A stretch of DNA of 64,000 nt, taken from the NCBI GenBank assembly GCA_030737835.1, contig CM060855.1, positions 9,336,128 to 9,400,127 of the forward strand, read 5' to 3'. The stretch is from Acorus gramineus. Lineage: Eukaryota > Streptophyta > Magnoliopsida > Acorales > Acoraceae. The notes beneath the pieces were generated by a model. That model was not told the origin of the DNA, did not search any database, and saw only the letters and a program-made list of their open reading frames with translations. Both the position numbers and the translations under genes were made by a program. Below, one piece after another: positions 1 to 11,500 of this stretch (the first letter of the stretch is position 1; the number at the start of each line of letters is the position of its first letter).

Positions 1-201
1 GTTAATTGGTTTGACCCCACAATCCTCAGAGGAGACTCGATGGGCGTGCATGGCTCAGGCCCCGGCTGGCCGCAACCGCCACCCAACATGGTCCGACCCT
101 TCTCAACAAGCTTGGACATTGATGTCAGTGATGTGATAGAGAGAATGATGGCGAGGGAGTGGACGTGCAACAACGTGGGAAAGAGTGGGCTGGGCTGTTG
201 A
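1..201 (+). CDS. possible 3'-terminal exon of an upstream gene (partial)
   Basis: Frame 1 is open from the first base of the window to a TGA at 199-201, giving 66 codons. The peptide contains a Gly/Pro-rich stretch (GSGPGWPQPPPNMVRPF) followed by an acidic, helix-like stretch with DIDVSDVIERMM. The stretch is GC-richer than the sequence just after it, and a GA-rich run follows the stop, as in a 3' UTR. I do not recognise the protein. The start lies outside the window, so this may equally be a chance open frame in a promoter or UTR. Confidence 0.35.
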   Translation, partial: VNWFDPTILRGDSMGVHGSGPGWPQPPPNMVRPFSTSLDIDVSDVIERMMAREWTCNNVGKSGLGC

Positions 202-636
202 GAGAGAGGGAGAGAGAGTGAACGACTAGGGTTTTCTACTGTTTCAAAATGGTTGGTGTGTAAAAAAATCCCAATACATCCTTTAAATACAGGGGTGTTT
301 AAAGTATATGATTAAATTCTTGTAAATGTGTAAAAATAAAAGTGTGCTTTAAAGAATGAGGGGTGCAATTAGAGGCACCCTTTAACGCACTTTCCTTCAC
401 TTTCACGCATTCTCGCCGAGTAAAAGACGAGGCCACTCCGATTCCGACCCAACCCAACGTCATCATTTGCTTCACTTCCACGCATACTCACCGAGTTAGA
501 TCGTCTTTTTAAAACCGATGTCCTGTACACTCGACCGCAACCGAATCACTCTCTACCACTCCGCCTATCCCTAAAAACCGAATCATCTTCAAATTTCAAA
601 AACTCTCTCTCTCTCTCTCGTGAAACCCTAATCGCC
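202..636. other. spacer and 5' UTR of the CYPRO4-like gene
   Basis: No gene is seen. The stretch has a GA-rich patch (about 203-222), an imperfect 30-bp direct repeat (395-424 and 470-499, both containing CACGCAT followed by CCGAGT) and a CT microsatellite at 603-621 just before the start codon of the next gene. CT runs at this place are common in plant 5' UTRs. Confidence 0.5.
603..621. repeat. CT microsatellite in 5' UTR
   Basis: About nine CT dinucleotides end roughly 16 bases before the ATG at 637, so the repeat lies in the probable 5' UTR of the CYPRO4-like gene. Confidence 0.8.
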
Positions 637-3600
637 ATGGGAGGCGCTCAAAGCCGCAGAGACCTCGACGTCTCCGACAGTGACGATTACAACGAAGAAG
701 AAGAAGAAGAAGAAGAAGAAGAAGAAGAAGAGACGGCCCAGAAATTCAGTACCCCTTCGAGCGGGCGGAACCCTAAAACAGAAACCCCGGTCGACGAGGT
801 CGACGAGAGGCTCAGATCGCTCAAGCTCAAGTACTCCACCCCTCAGAGAAACCCTAACGCCCCCAATTCCGTCAAGCTCTACCTCTACAACTCCCGTGAC
901 TCCAAGTGGTCCACCGCCGACAAGCTCGCCCTCTTCTCCTTCGTCCGATCCGCCGACGATCCCGACCGGTCGCCGCCTGCCGACGGTGACGATGGCGGGT
1001 GGTTCCTTCGGGTGGGGTCTAGGGTCCGGGCGCGGTTGGGCCCGGAGATGAAGCTGCAGATGTTCCCCCAACAGAGGCGAATCGATTTCGTGTCGGACGG
1101 CGGGGTCTGGGCGATGAGGTTCTTCAACGATGCGGACTATCGGGCGTTCCTCGCGGAGTACCGGAGGCGGGAGTTTGAGAACGTGTTCGGGTCTGATCGG
1201 ACGGAGGCGAACGAGGTGAAGGTCTACGGGAAGGACTTCATTGGGTGGGCGCGTCCCGAGTCTGCCGACGAGTCCATCTGGGAGGACGCGGAGGAGGACT
1301 TCAATCGGTCGCCCATCACGCCGAGCCCGTTCAAGACGATGCCTTCAGTCGAGGAACAGGACCATTTGGAGGAGTTCGAGGAGGAGGCGTCGAATGAGGG
1401 TGGTATACAGAGCCTCGCACTGGGGGCTCTTGATAACAGCTTCCTTGTTGGGGAGTCGGGGATTCAGGTGGTCAAGAACTTCAGCCATGGCATCCATGGG
1501 AAGGGCATGATGGTTAGGCTCCAGGGGGGGGATGGGCACGATCGGTCCACGCCCAAGAAGGCTTTACTAATGCGGGCGGAGACGAACATGCTTTTGATGA
1601 GCCCGGCGAACGTTGGAGGTGCCCGGGGAGGGCCGAGGTCGAGTGGGGTTCATCAGCTTGACCTTGAGACGGGGAAGGTTGTGACAGAGTGGAAGTTTGA
1701 GAAGGACGGCACGGACATTATGATGACGGACATTGTCAATGACAGTAAGGGTTCGCAGCTCGACCCATCGGGATCGACGTTTCTGGGTCTGGATGATAAC
1801 CGGCTCTGCCAGTGGGACATGCGGGACAAGCATGGAATTGTCCAGGATTTGACGAACCCGGTCTTGAATTGGACGCAGGGGCACCAGTTCTCGAGGGGGA
1901 CAAATTTCCAATGCTTTGCTACTACTGGAGATGGGTCTATTGTGGTTGGGTCGCTGGATGGGAAGATAAGGTTGTATTCGAAGAGCTCGATGAGGATGGC
2001 GAAGACGGCGTTTCCAGGGTTGGGGTCACCGGTGACGCATGTGGATGTTACGTTTGATGGGAAGTGGATATTGGGGACGACCGACACTTATCTGATACTT
2101 ATTAGCACGGTTTTCAAAGATAAGGATGGGAAGGAGAAGACGGGGTTCAGCGGGAGGATGGGGAACAGGATCGCAGCGCCACGACTGTTGAAGCTTACCC
2201 CATTGGATTCACACCGCGCAGGGGTCGATAATAAGCTCCGGAACGGGCAGTTCTCGTGGGTGAGTTTCTCTACTGTCTCTATATCTTTATCTATGTTGGA
2301 GAATAAATGGTGTTAGATCTATATTTGATTTTATTTCCTGCATTTGATAGACATGCCTCCGCTTCATTAGACAAGCCTTGATTCTATAAAAACTTCTTTA
2401 AACAATCTCAAATCTTTAAATTGCCATGCCAGGGTATATGAAAGCATCACTTTTGGCATGCTGAAGAAACTCCCATGGAATGAATTAGTAGATTCTCTTA
2501 TAACAAGTATCTAAGTTGTTGCTTGTACAGTTGTACATGCTTGTGTTTACCAGAAAATTTGAAGCATAGATATAGCATTCTGTAATAAATAATCTTTACA
2601 TCGCCTGTATTTGTTTCGTTGCCTTCATTCCTCACAAGTTATTCGTACTCCTATTTAGTTTCTTCTTGGTTAAATTTTGTATTGTGATTCAAAAAATACC
2701 ATTTAGTTGATTTTTATATACCACAATGGTTAATATATGGATGACCCAGTACATTTTGCTAGTCAAACACGTGATTTTCACTGTCATCTGGTTCATGTGG
2801 TAGATAAAAAATTTAATGAGGATCATGTCTGATTTGGCCCATAGCTTCCATGCTTCCTTTGAGTGAAAATTGGGAATTTTTTGCTATGCTTGTCTACTCT
2901 GCGCTGAAAAATGTCTAATCAGCATAAGTAGGAAGGTTGAAGAGAATACTCGTCATAATACAAAATATAGAAAAATGTATGTCTAATATATGTCTAATCT
3001 CCTTTTGTTTTAACTTGATTCAATACCTAAGTGGCCATAAATGAGTATAAAATCCTAAAAATTTTGAATTATCAAATCGATTAATTTTCTTTGATAAACA
3101 AGTTAATGATTGGCACCAAAATGTACTCATATCTGTATAATTTTGTTTGACATTATTATGCAGCATTGCAGCTGGAGGTTTTATATAGCATTAAATTGAA
3201 CCATCCACCACCATTAGTATGTAATGTGTATTTGTGCAAGTCCAATGCTTTGTCCTACGTTGGGGCACATGTTTTAATTGAAATGTGAAGTTTTTTTTTT
3301 TTTGTTCACATCTTTATTTCTTATTATTGAAACTAAAGATCTAATTGGTTTTTTTGTGGGCAGTTTGATGGACTTTTTTTTATTATCATTTCCCATTTTA
3401 TTATTATTTTGTATTCACGTAATTTTGTGTTGTGCTTTTATATAAAAACATTTGCGAGCTTTTAGTGTTAATGAGTTTGATTATCTTGATAATCACTTGT
3501 GAAACAACTTACTATTACATTTTTCATTTATTGGCCAACTGATCCATTCTTGCAAATCTCATTATGGTTATGAAGACTCTTTATCTTGACACAAAGGGAT

Positions 3601-4129
3601 TTAAGATTTGGGTTCACTTTGTGTTATCTACCAACCACCCTTTTCATCTTTTGAATCTGTTGGCCAAAATACATTCTTCATTTTTTCCTTGTCTGTGGAA
3701 TGACTTTTAATTTTTGGGCAACCAATTCATGCATGCTACATGTATTATTCAACTTAGCTAAGTGTTCCACCATTATATTCAATAATGTTTTTCCCACTTG
3801 ATAGAAACTCTCATCACACCCACATGTATGCACAGGTGACAGAGAACGGGAAGCAGGAGCGCCATCTGGTGGCGACTGTGGGCAAATTCAGCGTCATCTG
3901 GAACTTCACGCAGGTGAAGAACAGCGGTCATGAGTGCTACCAGAATCAGGAGGGCCTCAAGAGCTGCTACTGCTACAAGGTCGTTCTCAAGGACGAATCG
4001 ATCGTCGACAGCCGCTTCATGCATGACAAGTTCGCCGTCAGCGACTCCCCCGAAGCCCCCCTCGTTGTCGCCACTCCCATGAAAGTCAGCTCCTTCAGTA
4101 TATCGAGCAGGCCCCGGCTGCAGTTCTAG
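637..4129 (+). CDS. CYPRO4: CYPRO4 / VID27-like protein (DEM family)
   Basis: Two exons, 637-2259 and 3836-4129, joined across a 1576-bp intron with a GTGAGT donor and a CACAG acceptor, encode 638 residues. This is close to the roughly 640 residues I recall for the plant VID27-like family (CYPRO4; tomato DEM, needed for embryo and meristem organisation). The protein starts MGGAQS, which fits the N-myristoylation pattern G-x-x-x-S. An acidic run of about 13 Glu follows at residues 20-32, encoded by GAA/GAG repeats. The C-terminal half (about 250-620) is the beta-propeller-like VID27 domain, with stretches such as [18 protein letters not shown] and [11 protein letters not shown]. The ATG at 637 is the first in frame. 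If intron 1 were retained, the frame would run on to a stop at 2314-2316. The biochemical role is not firmly established. Confidence 0.93.
692..731 (+). repeat. GAA/GAG trinucleotide run coding poly-Glu
   Basis: A near-perfect GAA microsatellite inside exon 1 of the CYPRO4-like gene encodes its Glu run. It is prone to length variation without frame loss. Confidence 0.8.
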
Positions 4130-5815
4130 TGTTTTTTTTTTTCCACAACTGTGAAGTCACATTTTGTCGTTGGATTTGTATTTGTGTGTTTGTCTTTTGT
4201 TTCTGATTGTAGAAACTCTAATTTGTAGATTGGAGGCTTTCACGGTACTGAAACTGTTTAATGTATGAATTCACGTTAAAGTGTTTTCTTTTTTTATTAT
4301 TTTTTTTTGAAAAAAAACGGTAGGCATTTGCACCTCTATTAAGAAGAAAGAGCCGAAAGAGAAATTACAATCAAAGTTCGTGCAGCAAACCTAGTAGAGG
4401 AGAAGTTTAGTAGGTTTCGAAACGCGGACATAAATTAAATACACTATATCTGAATAAGAAATTTTCCCTCCCTAAAACATATTTTTGTGACCCTAACACA
4501 GAAACGGCCTCGATCTACAATACAATGAATTGCAGTCTTTCAAATACTTAAATAAAGAGAGATTGAGAATAAACCATATTGCCCAAAAAAGAATAGGAAT
4601 ATAAGACTGAGAAATCTATGCGTACGAGCTCCTCTTGCCTGGTTTTCGAAGCCTTCTACCAGCCTCCCAAAGCTCATCCAACAAAGAGAAAGAGCAGTCC
4701 GACCCAAATAGCAGAGCCAAGCTAACCCCATACACTCATCACCATTTGGCACGAAAACCATTAGATGCTCCACCGTTTCCTCCTCCACATGACAAAGAGA
4801 ACAAATGATATCCCCATCATTAGCCCAACGAGCCTGGTATAATTTCGTTAAGATCCTCCTTAGGTACACGGTCCATGTGAAAGCTTTAACTTTAAAAGGA
4901 ATCTTGCAACCCCAAATTTCCTTATATTTGTGGGCCGTGACCGAAGAACCTACTCTATTTCTCATGTGTCAAGAATAACAACTATGGACAGAGAACCCTT
5001 CCCTCGGCTTGTCTTACCAAATGACTGTATCCCTTGCTCCATTCACCACCGATATGAAATCTGTAGATACTCTACAATGAAAAATAATAGAGTTTTGGTA
5101 CTTATTATTTTTATAGTCTCAAATATAGTTTTGTATAATTCATTAGTATATTTCACTCAATGTAAAGAAGTATGTACCTCGTTAAAAAAAATTACATTTT
5201 TTTATAAATAATATCATTCAATTTTTTGAAAAATTTAATTCATATTTTATAAAAGTACATATCCTGTATTTTGATAATGTATATATATAATTATTATATA
5301 TAAAAAATAAAAAACTTGGGCGGACTGTATTTTAGAGTATAACCTTTTTCATATATGCAAAATTCATTTAAGTGTGTACTTTTTGTAAAAGAATGTTTAT
5401 ATATCTAAACAAAAAATTTAAAATATGTTCGGTTTGCAAAATGAACCACGTAAGAATGACTAAGATAGCATTTACAGTTTTTCATGTAAAACTTCTTATG
5501 AAAATAGCTTTTTAGAAAATATATTTTATTAGATTACCAAAAAAAACTGTCTTTTATAATTAAAAGTTTTTTTTTCACTTTCTTAAAAGCTAGGACCCAC
5601 AGGGTAGTTTGAATAAGTATGATTAACATAAAGACCGAATCTTCAAAAGTTGTCTAAAACTCATTTTCTACAAACTCAGTATAACATTTTCCTTCTTATC
5701 CTCACTGGAGGATGACTACATTGGAGGTCTCTTTCAACTCTTTAGATTTCTAGGGCTGAAGTTGTTCCCCTTGGTAGGATAAAGTGGGGGCTGTGGATGT
5801 AATTGAGAGAGAGAG
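4130..5815. other. spacer between CYPRO4-like gene and LHCA5
   Basis: This holds the 3' UTR of the upstream gene, a 5'-truncated LINE remnant (about 4286-4990), then about 800 bases of AT-rich DNA with no recognisable gene. The last hundred bases should hold the LHCA5 promoter and 5' UTR, with a GA run at 5803-5815. Confidence 0.5.
4286..4990 (-). mobile_element. LINE (L1-type) remnant, 5'-truncated, zf-RVT region
   Basis: Read on the minus strand, an open stretch (4540-4965) encodes the zinc-binding region found after plant LINE reverse transcriptases: KVKAFTWTVYLRRILTK, then CSLCHVEEETVEHL (C-x2-C...H pattern). The 3' end is A-rich on the minus strand (T/A-rich at about 4286-4317 on plus). 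The 5' part is lost near 4990, the usual result of incomplete target-primed reverse transcription. The final Cys of the zinc motif is not evident. No complete reverse transcriptase remains, so it cannot move by itself. It shares words with the relic at 41-42 kb. Confidence 0.75.
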
Positions 5816-7482
5816 ATGGCTTCCAAAGTGGTGAGCTTCTCTGGGTCTTGGCTCTCTCCATCATCTGTGGTGGGGAAGAGGTACACCAAGAGCAATCCTC
5901 TCAGCTCCGCCGCCACCGCCATCCCTCCCCGAACTTCTTCCCTCCATCCGGCAGCTCAGTCACAGCGCACTACTTGGCTCCCGGGGCTCGAACCTCCTCC
6001 TCATCTAGACGGCTCGTTAGTACTCTCACTCCATTCTTTTCAAGCGGAAAATCAAATTGATCACATTAAATTAAGAGCCAGTCTGATAACCCCCCTCGTA
6101 CTCTTCTTCATCGAAAATTCTCCTTTTAGACTAGAGTTCTCATATGGGTTCTAAATCTGATGACCACTCATATTACCTGATATATTCTTACTGATATTTA
6201 TTTGATGTAGTCTCTCTGGTGATTTCGGTTTCGACCCTCTAGGCCTTGGGGAGGATCCAAAGGATTTAAAATGGTATGTCCAGGCTGAGCTAGTGCATTG
6301 TCGATTTGCGATGGCTGGTGTGGCTGGGATTCTTACAACAGATGTAGGTAACCATTCATTGAGTTTCCACATTGCAGTTCTGGATTTGTAGTCCTCCAGA
6401 TGTTCCTAACAACAGTAATGCAAGTTTAATTTTCTGTGTTGTTTTTTACGAGTGCTGTTTCTCGCAGCTGCTTCGCGTGACGGGGATCAGAGATTTACCA
6501 GTTTGGTATGAGGCAGGTGCGGTGAAATTCGAGTTTGCGAACACATCGACACTCTTCATTGTTCAGATGCTTTTGATGGGGTACAGTTTGGAGCAGGCCA
6601 TTATTTCCATTACTAGATAGATTTCTTCACTGCCTGTTATTCCAATCACAACTGCATCTGGACATTTTGTATTGCTTTGGATATGGAAAATCTGCTGAGT
6701 ACTCTGATAAATGAATAGATAGGTAGATGAAAGAAGTGTCTCTGTTTATTGACAGTATGGATAAAAAAATAAGTTTTTTTTCCTAACATAATATCAAACA
6801 TGAACAAAATTGCTCCGCCTGAGTCTTCAGTTTGTCATGTTGTTGATTCATTTCCAGATGTTCTCTCTTATCTCTTCTTCCCATTTTTAAGTCTTGTTTG
6901 TTTTTTAACTTTCAAATTCACAGATTTGTGGAAACCAAACGATACATGGACTATGTCACTCCTGGATCACAAGCCATGGAAGGGACCTTTTTTGGCATCG
7001 AAGCTGCTTTAGAAGGTTCAGAACCTGGGTAACTATCAAGACCTTCAACTTGAAAACCTAATCACCTCTTCAACTTTACGATACGATGCAAGATCGATCG
7101 GTTTTCTGTTTAACCTAGATAATTCAAAACTATGAAATGACACACCTATTGTTCTAATAAACAGATACCCTGGAGGTCCACTGCTGAATCCTCTTGGTCT
7201 GGCGAGGGATGTTGATAGTGCCCGTAATTGGAAGCTGAAGGAGATCAAAAATGGTTTGGCCAACAATAATAACTGAAACTATTGATTTTTTTTCACAGTA
7301 GAATAATGTATCTGAGCAAGATTTTGTTCTTTCTTTCGTTCCCAGGCCGGCTGGCTATGGTGGCCATGCTCGGATTCTTCGTGCAAGCAAATATCACCCA
7401 CGCCGGTCCAGTTGAGAACCTCATCGCCCACGTCTCCGATCCATGGCACAAGACTGTTATCCAGACCTTGATTGGCTCTTGA
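5816..7482 (+). CDS. LHCA5: photosystem I light-harvesting chlorophyll a/b protein Lhca5, plastid precursor
   Basis: Six exons (5816-6015, 6211-6343, 6468-6580, 6924-7028, 7165-7253, 7346-7482), all GT-AG with matching phases, encode 258 residues. Residues 1 to about 45 are Ser/Ala-rich with few acidic residues, as in a chloroplast transit peptide. WLPG and [19 protein letters not shown] mark the mature N-terminus. Helix-1 ligands are in [13 protein letters not shown] (E93, H96, R98). [15 protein letters not shown] (from residue 214) is the third membrane helix. The C-terminus (HAGPVENL...[10 protein letters not shown]) fits Lhca5 better than Lhca1-4 as I recall them. Known role: a low-abundance PSI antenna in thylakoids that, with Lhca6, links PSI to the NDH complex. 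The ATG at 5816 was chosen because it opens the transit peptide in frame. Confidence 0.93.
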
Positions 7483-8502
7483 TCAATCGATCAGATCATT
7501 TTTTGTAACACTGAGTGATAATTCAAGGAAAACCACTTTCACAAGAGGGGGGATGCAGAATCCTAGGTTGGTACTCAACTGTTTTAACAGAAACTAAGAG
7601 CCAATTTGGCATACATTCTCATTATCTTTCTGTTGGAACACCTAAGAAAATTGCATTTTAAATCTTTCATTCCCGTGTTCACTCCTGAATATTACAGGCC
7701 AAATTTTTCCTTCCCCGGAATCTAACAGACTAGATTCCTGGAAAGAAAGAATTCTCATTGTGGGCAAAAGAATTCTTATTGTGGGCAAGAGTAGAGTTAC
7801 CAAACTGATCTTAAAATTCTTGTTTTCCTTTAAAGTTCTTGTTTTCCTTTCGGAACTCGAACAAAAGGGACTTCTAAAAAATCTAGTAATAAAATGAGTG
7901 CTAATATTGTTTATTTTCAAGGCTTTTTAAGCAATTCATCAAAATCTTCTTTAAAAAAAACCATGTTAATACAGTGAATAACAAAACGCATAGAACATAT
8001 AAAAATTTACATCCACTAAAAAAAGCACTAGAATGTCCAGACACATAGATAAAAATTTCAGAATCTGAAATTCCAAGGGATGCGATTCATCGATCATAAA
8101 AATATCATTAGATTTCATAAATAGAAAGGCACAGCAACAAATTTGGGGAACCATTAAAAAATAAACAAAATGGTGATGGGTTGAGCCATGCTATTGATGT
8201 TCTCATACATTACATAAATCACAGTTTTTTAGAGGGGAGGTTTGTGGCTCTGCTCTTCCCTCTCCTTTTTTTTAATCTCTCTTTCCTCTCTCAGGCACCC
8301 CAATAAACAAAAAGGAAAAGAAAACCTCACAATGCCATTACTAAACAAAATGATATCTAACAAATAAAAGGAGTAGAAGCCTAACCGACATCGCAAGCAC
8401 ATATATCTTCCATACCAACTGTCGGAGGGACCTCTCTCCAGGAAGAAAATCAAATTGATGCTTTCTTCAAAACCCAAAGTTTTTGTGTGTCTATTTCTTC
8501 GC
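7483..8502. other. spacer between convergent genes LHCA5 and the BAT2-like gene
   Basis: It contains the two 3' UTRs and a possible small MITE (7598-7811). A 20-bp motif (AGAATTCTCATTGTGGGCAA and a near copy) is repeated in tandem at about 7748-7787. No gene is seen. Confidence 0.5.
7598..7811. mobile_element. possible Tourist-like MITE, 214 bp
   Basis: The ends are weak inverted repeats: GAGCCAATTTGGCATAC on the left, and AGATCAGTTTGGTAAC from the right read on the minus strand. TAA flanks both sides (7595-7597, 7812-7814), the 3-bp duplication typical of PIF/Harbinger-type MITEs. The ends are diverged, so this is a tentative call. Confidence 0.45.
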
Positions 8503-11500
8503 CTAGTTTGCTGTCGCACTCCCACTTGTGGATGGTTTAGCCACGTAAATCTGCTTCACCTTAGAATTGCCGATGTTCTTTTCTGGCCCTGAAGCATGGT
8601 TCCTTCCATGGAAGCCCATCCTACGGTGCCACTCACCCCCTCCTGAGCCTGTCTTTTGTGACGTTCCACCCCCTCTGTTATCCAAATAACCAATCGGTTG
8701 AAGATACTGCGATGCTGATGTCTGCTGCTGAGGAGCTTGAGACTTTGAAGTAGAGCTCAAACTATGGCTGCTGCTGCTGCTATTTTTTGTGTTGCTGTTT
8801 CCAGTGTTACCACCACTCTCACTAGCATTTGCCACACTGGTTCTTGATGAGGCCATGCTAAAGCTTTGCCCCTTTGAATTCCCACTTGTCGCACTGTAAG
8901 CACCCACCCTGCTTGTTGGAATACTCAAAGTACTAGTGCCTGATAGGTTGCCAAGTGGCAGCTCATCTGGGAATTGAGCGGCAGTATTGGCAGAGATGGG
9001 AAATTGTCTACTGCTGTCATCTGCAGGCATCGTTGGGTGTACTTCATGATATGGATTCCCTGCAGACGGATCAACTGATGGTCCATGGCTGAACTGAATG
9101 GGCATCGCCCCTTCTTTCCTTTGGTGCATTGGCATTTGTAGTGGGACAGAGTGAAGGGGGGATGGGGAGAGGTGAGGCCAGCAAGCTTGAACCGGTAAGT
9201 CAGGGGAAGGCTGTGTTTGAAAAGGGTTAAATTCGCAGTAAGAAGCATGAATAAAATCAGCCAAAGAATAATGAAAACTACATAGACTTCATCAAATGTA
9301 AGTTGAATAACATCAGAGTATAGAGTAAGTGAAATTGTACAGGATTTACAAGACATGATTTAATATGACTATTAATATGTTCATTAATGCACATATATGA
9401 TACAACATATTCACACATTGAGAATGTAATTATTACGAATGGATATATGTATATAATTGGATAACATCATCAAAAACATTTTACTTGAAAATGGAATATT
9501 AATATTGTAAAACAAAAGAATAAAGCAAAATATCATGCATCATTGGTATAAAGAGTGCAAAGCGCACACAAAAAAAAGGAAAGCAAAAACATATGCTGTA
9601 TTCCACATGTCGAAAATATTTGCGATTTGACATCACAACTTTTGGGAATTGTGTGGGAATGTGCACAGGGAAAGGCAGGCAGAGGCAGCAAATATTTGCC
9701 ACTCGAGATGAAGGTATATAAAATAGTACCTGGAAAGGGGATATGTCAAACATGGCCAGAGGAGAAGCAATTGGCATGAGGGGTGATCCTGGTGTCAGAT
9801 GTTGAATGGGTGCAGGGATGCTGGATGGATTTCGCTGGCCTGATACCATATTCATGTTGTTCATGTCATTCTCATTAGCACCCAACCCAGTAGACACAGG
9901 ACCATGCTTCCAGTCCGGTTGCTTCCCAGAGGGCACATATGCTGTTGTGCCCATGTAACTTAAACCGACTTGACCAAATTGTCCCACAGGTGCGAAATGA
10001 TTGTAAACAACCATGTGAGGATGACCTTGAACACCAGGAATTCCCCCGGGGGGAGTGATGAAAGGACCAGTATATCCTGCTGGAGGACCATAAAAAGAGT
10101 CAACACCAGAATGGCATGGTTGCCAAGCACCAAGTGGCCCAGAACCCAGTGCAGTGCTCCTCTGTGTTTGTGATTGTGTTCCGGCAGAATCGTCATGGGG
10201 GCCAAAGGCAAAGATAGGAGCACCCAGCATGGGGTTCATCTCGAAACAGGGGAAATGAGATGGTGGTGCACCAGGGTAATGTGAAAGCATTGGATTATTG
10301 GAAGTTTGAGGGTTTGGCATTGGTGGCCATAAGTGGAGGGATGGTGTTTCCACTGAAAGATCAGCCGGGAGAGCAACAGCGAGAGACTCTTCAGCCCTAG
10401 ACTGACCCGAATTATTTGTCACACCTACAAAAAAAAATAATCAAAACTTGGATATCAAACAAAAGGAAAATGGTAATTTGTCTTATTTAGAGTAATTTTG
10501 TCAATTAGAGACTTTTTATACCACTTTCTGAAGTTAACCCATCAACATTGGCAGCACCAAAACTTTTAGTCTCTAAATTGGAAACTGAACATGGGCCTCC
10601 AGCACCTTCATCGCTAGTAATGGCAGCAACAGCAACAGCTGAAGCGGCAGCTTCAGCTTCAGCCTCGGGATCATCTAAATGACCACATGACTCATTAGGA
10701 ATTTTCTCTTTGTCGTAAAACATTGTGCAGTTGTTCTCAGGCAAAGATAAATTATTATGCTCCAAAGGTACATCTGGCTTGCGTGAACCAGGAAGCCCTG
10801 TCCCATTGGATATGGCACAGCTAACTGACGGCAAAATTGTAGGAGATGTGACCGCACCTGTTTCAAAGGTTTGCAAACTTAATCAGAGTCACAACAATAT
10901 GATTGTGGACTTGGGACTGCTGTCAAATTAAGAGAATATTCTTCTCACCAAATTGAATTTTCTCCCCAGCAAGCAAGGAGTTGAGAGGGGAAGAATATGG
11001 TTTATCCTGTGGCACAATGGGCTTTGACCGTTTGTTCACTTCAAGTGTAACATTAGTGTGATCCCCAATAGAAGTGACATGCGTATCAAAATGTGCTGGC
11101 TTCATAGCGTCATCAAGCTGATTCTGGGTCAAGGTTATCACCTGAAAAGATAAAATAATTGAATCATTTCTGTCCACAGCAGATAATCTATAGATCACAG
11201 CACTAATGATCAGAAATTTATTTAAGCTACAGCAATCTACAGCAAAAAAAAGATCACACTTCATAATATTCACTAGTATCCGACAACCTAAATATCATTT
11301 TTGTCACAAAAGGAATCAAAAACTTGGATATGGTAATGTAAACCCTCGCCATCAGTTTGAAAATCAGGGAATAATTTGGCAAGGATAAATATCCGAATTT
11401 GGTATTATTTGGGTTAAGAGTGCCGATACACTCAGTTCGTTTTGCAACCCCTATACTATGATAGCATAATGTATATTGCGTTATCATAGTGCATGAGGTT

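Noticed and set aside
680..1051. Lys-run plus-strand frame
   Set aside because: It is the +2 reading of the GAA repeat and Pro/Ser-rich part of the CYPRO4-like exon.
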